Source: Clostridia bacterium
GTDB taxonomy: Bacteria; Bacillota; Clostridia; UBA1381
Direction of reading: 5' to 3'
Assembly: GCA_017404065.1 (NCBI GenBank)
Contig: JAFRDB010000031.1
Coordinates: 1-46,999 of the forward strand
DNA: 46,999 nt
How positions within the stretch are numbered: position 1 is the stretch's first letter; each line of letters begins with the position of its first letter. This document shows, piece after piece, positions 43,758-46,999 of this stretch. The notes below the pieces were generated by a model, which saw only the letters and a program-made list of their open reading frames with translations, had not been told where the DNA came from and did not search any database. Made by a program: the position numbers and the translations under genes.

Positions 43758-45116
43758 ATGATAGAGAAAAATAAACGCTGTCAAATTGAAATAACGGATG
43801 TAGCCTCCGACGGAAACGGCGTCGGCGCTATCGACGGATTCAGAGTGTTTGTGCCCATGACGGCAAAGGGCGATATTTGCGAGATATTAATAGTTAAGGT
43901 ATTATCGCACTATGCCGTAGGTAGACTTATGGAAATAATAATACCGTCACCGGACCGTAGCGAGCCGTTATGTCCTGTCTTTAAACGTTGCGGCGGCTGT
44001 CACATACAGCATATAAACTACAGCGCACAGCTTGAGATAAAGCGCGGCTTTGTCGAGGCGGCTATGCGTCGCATAGCCGGCTTTTCCGGCTTTAATTGTG
44101 ATGAGATCATAGGCATGGACGAGCCGTGGCGTTATCGCAATAAATGCGTTTATCCTACGGGGACAGATAAAAACGGGAATGTGATAAGCGGCTTTTACGC
44201 GCGGCGATCGCATGATATAATCCCTGTTGGAGACTGTCTGACGGGTGGAGCGATAAATGAGAAAATAACTAATGCTGTTTTGAAATATATGAAAGAAAAC
44301 GATGTGTCCGCATACGACGAAGGGACACACAGTGGACTTGTGCGCCGTACCTTTATTCGCAGTGCGCGGACATCAGGTGAGATAATGGTGGTAATATCAA
44401 TCAACGGCAATGCTCTCCCGCGACGCGAAAGACTCATAAAAAGGCTTAGGGAAGTGACTGAAGATATAGTATCGGTATATATCAATATAAATACCGAGCG
44501 CAATAACACCATTCTTGGCAGGGACAATAAACTTATATATGGAAAAGAGACCATAACAGATACGCTATGCGGAATAAGCTTTAAAATATCACCGCACAGC
44601 TTTTATCAGATAAATCCAAACATGACGGAGAAGCTTTACGGCAGAGCAATAGAATATGCGGATATAAAACCGGAGGACATCGTGCTTGACATTTATTGCG
44701 GCATAGGCACGATTTCGCTTGCTGCGGCAAGGCGCGCAAAAAAAGTATACGGCATAGAGATTGTTGAGCAGGCGATCAAAAACGCCCGCGAAAACGCGAA
44801 GCATAACGGGATAGAAAACGCGAAATTTTTCTCTGACAGCGCGGAGGCGGCAGTGCCGCGGCTCATTGAAAGCGGAATATGTCCGGACACGATAATCCTC
44901 GACCCGCCCCGCAAGGGCAGTGACGAGGTGACGCTAAATGCAATTGTATCGGCACAACCGAAACGCATAGTATATGTATCCTGTAACCCCGCCACTCTCG
45001 CAAGGGACACAAAATATTTGGCAGAGCGCGGCTTTGCCCCGAAAAAATGCACCGCCGTGGATATGTTCCCACATACAAGCCACGTGGAGACGGTGCTGGT
45101 GATGCAGAGAGCCTGA
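43758..45116 (+). CDS. rlmD: 23S rRNA (uracil-C5)-methyltransferase, RlmD/RlmCD type
   Basis: The 452-residue SAM enzyme methylates uracil in 23S rRNA. It has an N-terminal TRAM domain (about 1-60), an iron-sulfur cysteine set with CPVFKRCGGCHIQH, SAM motif VLDIYCGIGTISLAAA, IILDPPRKGSDE, and the catalytic Cys in RIVYVSCNPATLARD. Which uracil (747, 1939 or both) cannot be told from sequence alone; Firmicute homologues often do both. A strong hairpin follows at 45163. Confidence 0.93.
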   Translation: MIEKNKRCQIEITDVASDGNGVGAIDGFRVFVPMTAKGDICEILIVKVLSHYAVGRLMEIIIPSPDRSEPLCPVFKRCGGCHIQHINYSAQLEIKRGFVEAAMRRIAGFSGFNCDEIIGMDEPWRYRNKCVYPTGTDKNGNVISGFYARRSHDIIPVGDCLTGGAINEKITNAVLKYMKENDVSAYDEGTHSGLVRRTFIRSARTSGEIMVVISINGNALPRRERLIKRLREVTEDIVSVYININTERNNTILGRDNKLIYGKETITDTLCGISFKISPHSFYQINPNMTEKLYGRAIEYADIKPEDIVLDIYCGIGTISLAAARRAKKVYGIEIVEQAIKNARENAKHNGIENAKFFSDSAEAAVPRLIESGICPDTIILDPPRKGSDEVTLNAIVSAQPKRIVYVSCNPATLARDTKYLAERGFAPKKCTAVDMFPHTSHVETVLVMQRA

Positions 45117-45162
45117 CCGCCGCCGGTGGCGGATGCAGGGAAGGCGATTGCGCCGCAGCGGT

Positions 45163-45202
45163 CGAAAAAAGCAAGCAACCAGCAGTTGCGAAGCTTTTTT
45201 CG
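45163..45202. terminator. Bidirectional terminator after rlmD
   Basis: CGAAAAAAGC (45163-45172) pairs perfectly with GCTTTTTTCG (45193-45202). An inner GCAAC/GTTGC stem extends it. Confidence 0.8.
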
Positions 45203-45359
45203 TGCACCGCAAGGTGTGTAAGGGCGGAGAAGTAAGACGCGGAAAAGTGCAGTATTACTGCGGTTTCCGGGCATTATCCCTGCGGAGTTGCAAAGTAGGA
45301 TTTTGAGCAAAAACCGCTCTATCAGAACTTATCAACGCCGGTTTCCGGAGGGTTGTGTA

Positions 45360-45404
45360 GCCGGTTTGAATGTCAGCAAATTGAGTGGCCGGTTTGGATG
45401 TTAG
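45360..45404. repeat. Tandem direct repeats resembling an insertion-sequence end
   Basis: GCCGGTTTGAATGTCAG (45360-45376) and GCCGGTTTGGATGTTAG (45388-45404) differ at 2 of 17 positions with a 28-bp period. A shorter GCCGGTTT occurs at 45338-45345. Multiple short terminal repeats of this kind are typical of IS21-like ends, but no transposase is present, so this would be a remnant. Confidence 0.4.
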
Positions 45405-45448
45405 TTAATGATGAGTATTAATACATTCTAAGAAATGGAGTTTCTACT

Positions 45449-45955
45449 ATGGGAAGAGTATCAACAAAAAAGAACAAGAGTCTTTTTCAAATAAGAAGAG
45501 AAGAACTGAAATATTCCAGAGAAAAAGCAAGTGAAGAGATTAAATTTCTTTCTGATGATCAGATTGAAAAAATAGAAAACGGTAAAATAACACCAAAACC
45601 AGAGGATGTTATTGCGATGGCGAAGGCTTATAGACAACCATCATTATGTAATTATTACTGTTCAACACAGTGTGCAATCGGAAAAAGGTATGTTCCTGAA
45701 GTAAAAGTCAAGGACATATCATCTATTGTTCTTGAGGTGTTGGCATCTCTTAATTCTATGCACAAGCAGCAAGAAAAGCTTATAGAAATTGCATCAGATG
45801 GGATGATTTCTCAAAATGAAATAAAAGATTTTGTAAGCATACAAAAAAAGTTGGAAGATATTTCTGTTGCGGTAGAAGCTTTGCAGCTCTGGTCTGAACA
45901 AATGATTGCCGATAAAAAGATAGATATAGACTTGTATAATGAGTTAAGTAAATAG
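45449..45955 (+). CDS. XRE-like helix-turn-helix protein with coiled-coil tail
   Basis: The 168-residue protein has an N-terminal HTH (about 10-65; LFQIRREELKYSREKASEEI, SDDQIEKIENGKITPKPEDV). A short Cys-containing segment follows (NYYCSTQCAIGKRYVPEV), then a helical C-terminal part (about 85-168). It is AT-rich compared with genes at 12-20 kb. Its target is unknown. A terminator follows, so it is probably monocistronic. Confidence 0.78.
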   Translation: MGRVSTKKNKSLFQIRREELKYSREKASEEIKFLSDDQIEKIENGKITPKPEDVIAMAKAYRQPSLCNYYCSTQCAIGKRYVPEVKVKDISSIVLEVLASLNSMHKQQEKLIEIASDGMISQNEIKDFVSIQKKLEDISVAVEALQLWSEQMIADKKIDIDLYNELSK

Positions 45956-45962
45956 ATAGAAA

Positions 45963-45995
45963 AACTTCTCTATGTCAAAGTAGAGAAGTTTTTTT
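45963..45995 (+). terminator. Intrinsic terminator of the XRE-like gene
   Basis: AACTTCTCTA (45963-45972) pairs perfectly with TAGAGAAGTT (45981-45990), followed by T-run to 45995. Confidence 0.9.
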
Positions 45996-46137
45996 GCTTT
46001 TATGGCGGAAATAGGACAGTTTATTTTGCGGCAAAAAAGCTTTATAAAACTAAGAAGATAAGCTATAATATTTTTAAGTTAATAGTTGGCGCCAATGAAA
46101 CACTGGTTAATTTATTCATGAAAGGAGCGATTGATAT

Positions 46138-46473
46138 ATGAGTTGGGATTATTCTGAACTATCGCATCAAGCTAAGCAGCTTGGCGGACCAGAGAAGTTT
46201 GTTAAAAATCTTGAATCGTTCAATTATAACAAAGGATTGAGGGATGGGAAAAAGGAGCAGACTATTGTTTTTTTGGCAATTGCCGGAGTAGCGGGTGGAG
46301 GATACGTGCTCTTCAAAAAAATACGAGATCACATAAAAAAAACAAAAGAACCACAAATATCCGCAGCGCAGGCAGATGAATCGAGGAATCAACTTATTCA
46401 AACTATTAAGGATGCAGAAAAAAACAAGGTCATTTTAGAAGAGGAGGTAGATGAAAATGGCAAAATGTGTTAG
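46138..46473 (+). CDS. Small membrane protein, function unknown
   Basis: I do not recognise this 111-residue protein. It has a soluble N-terminus (about 1-40), one Gly-rich membrane segment (TIVFLAIAGVAGGGYVLFKK, about 42-60), and a charged helical C-terminus. GAAAGGAG lies upstream of the ATG. Its 3' end overlaps the zinc-ribbon gene that follows, so the two are probably co-translated. Confidence 0.65.
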   Translation: MSWDYSELSHQAKQLGGPEKFVKNLESFNYNKGLRDGKKEQTIVFLAIAGVAGGGYVLFKKIRDHIKKTKEPQISAAQADESRNQLIQTIKDAEKNKVILEEEVDENGKMC

Positions 46474-46660
46474 ATGTGGTATAGAATTTGACGTATCTTA
46501 TGCGCGGCGAATCATTGGGCATAGTTATGGAGCCGGCGCCTACAATGAGTATTATCCAGAGGGAGATGTGTGTGAAGACTGTGCCATAGAAGAAATAAGC
46601 GCCGACTATAACGCTGGCGCAGAAATAATTGAGTTGATGGGCACTGGATGGGACGACTAA
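46457..46660 (+). CDS. Small zinc-ribbon protein, function unknown
   Basis: The 67-residue protein has two CxxC pairs, CVRCG near the N-terminus and CEDCA near residue 45, which probably bind one zinc. A Tyr/Gly-rich middle (GHSYGAGAYNEYYPEGD) separates them. The start at 46457 has AGGAGG 9 nt upstream; an ATG at 46451 is also in frame. It forms a cluster with its neighbours on both sides. Confidence 0.65.
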   Translation: MAKCVRCGIEFDVSYARRIIGHSYGAGAYNEYYPEGDVCEDCAIEEISADYNAGAEIIELMGTGWDD

Positions 46661-46680
46661 TTATTACGGAGGAATGACAA

Positions 46681-46869
46681 ATGAGCGAAAGATTTCAGGG
46701 TATTGACTGGTATTGTGATCGTTGTAATGCGTATTTAAATGACCAACAGGGCTTTGACGATCATCATTATGTTTGGAAATGTACTGAGTGTGGTCATAAG
46801 AACAGTATTTCTTCTGATGACATCTATGGTTCTGAGGAAGACTTTAGAAACCCTAATACGATAGTGTAA
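46681..46869 (+). CDS. Small zinc-ribbon protein, function unknown
   Basis: The 62-residue protein has CDRC near residue 12 and CTEC near residue 34, a likely zinc site, with an acidic C-terminus. GGAGGA lies before the ATG. It is the second zinc-ribbon protein in a row but is not an obvious duplicate of the first. The set may be cargo of a mobile or phage-derived segment (inference). Confidence 0.68.
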   Translation: MSERFQGIDWYCDRCNAYLNDQQGFDDHHYVWKCTECGHKNSISSDDIYGSEEDFRNPNTIV

Positions 46870-46890
46870 AGTAGGATATGAAAAACATGA

Positions 46891-46999
46891 GTAAGGCAAA
46901 AGTCATCCGTCACCCTTGACAGCTTAGTCAAAACAATGCTGAAAAGGTGTGCCGACGGTGAGAAACTCAAGAACGAATCTGATTTTGCCGTCGCAAACA
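46891..46999 (+). pseudogene. Partial open frame at the right edge
   Basis: A frame open from 46891 to the edge reads VTLDSLVKTMLKRCADGEKL and beyond, protein-like and basic. It has no start with a ribosome binding site except an internal ATG at 46936. A different frame starting ATG at 46887 ends after ten codons. Either the gene is frameshifted or it starts at 46936 and continues outside the window. Confidence 0.3.

Larger units (their letters stand above)
45117..45448. other. Intergenic region with terminator and IS-end-like direct repeats
   Basis: No gene is supported. The region starts with a CCGCC/GGCGG palindrome right after rlmD, then the terminator at 45163-45202, GC-rich low-complexity DNA, and a pair of 17-bp direct repeats at 45360-45404. 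From there the base composition drops into AT-rich accessory-like genes. Confidence 0.55.

Overview
The window looks like a chromosomal segment of a spore-forming Clostridia-type Firmicute, possibly a gut Oscillospirales relative; this is inferred from gene content and not from a search. Evidence for this includes a Spo0A sporulation regulator, a SleB-like cortex hydrolase, a ylmE-sepF-ylmH-divIVA division cluster, AGGAGG-type ribosome binding sites, near-perfect TTGACA-N17-TATAAT promoters, a perfect CIRCE element, and a DNA-binding BirA together with a BirA-type operator at bioY. No rRNA, tRNA or CRISPR array was seen.

Layout. 1-557: hairpin-rich intergenic DNA with a MITE-like element. 558-3601: glyA and argS, separated by a structured repeat. 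3650-6116: a DUF11 protein, then a VTC-type polyphosphate polymerase paired with a DUF4956 membrane protein. 6196-6365: a second MITE-like element. 6389-8836: a stalk-domain protein, a small XRE repressor facing a 44-bp inverted repeat, and a PflX-type radical SAM protein. 8972-15575: ppdK, bioY, a DUF3343/cysteine desulfurase pair (sulfur or selenium handling) and glyQS. 15885-25512: gdhA, sleB, a HAD-PepD fusion, holA, comEC and a secreted SH3-NlpC/P60 hydrolase behind four WalR-like boxes. 25785-31207: a three-gene L-arabinose module (FGGY kinase, AGCS symporter, GH51 arabinofuranosidase). 31393-32723: nfeD and a stomatin-like gene. 32853-37663: spo0A, htpG, birA and a lytic transglycosylase, all on the minus strand. 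37831-42613: a patatin-like gene, then an HlyD-like gene with the division cluster. 42647-45116: an Fe-S aldo/keto reductase and rlmD, divergent from overlapping promoters. 45117-46999: an accessory-looking end with IS-like repeats, an XRE protein and three small genes, two of them zinc-ribbon-like.

How the parts connect. Several regulatory links can be read within the window. BirA, encoded at 36 kb, probably represses bioY at 12 kb. A Spo0A box lies inside the promoter of the HlyD/sepF/divIVA operon, and spo0A itself is 5 kb away. WalR-like boxes sit in front of the cell-wall hydrolase, and CIRCE sits at htpG. The most unusual observation is a dispersed structured element placed immediately after the stop codons of glyA and gdhA, with a partial copy after holA. 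The glyA and gdhA copies differ at 13 of 49 core positions, and six of those differences form three compensatory base pairs, which argues for selection on a folded RNA or DNA form.
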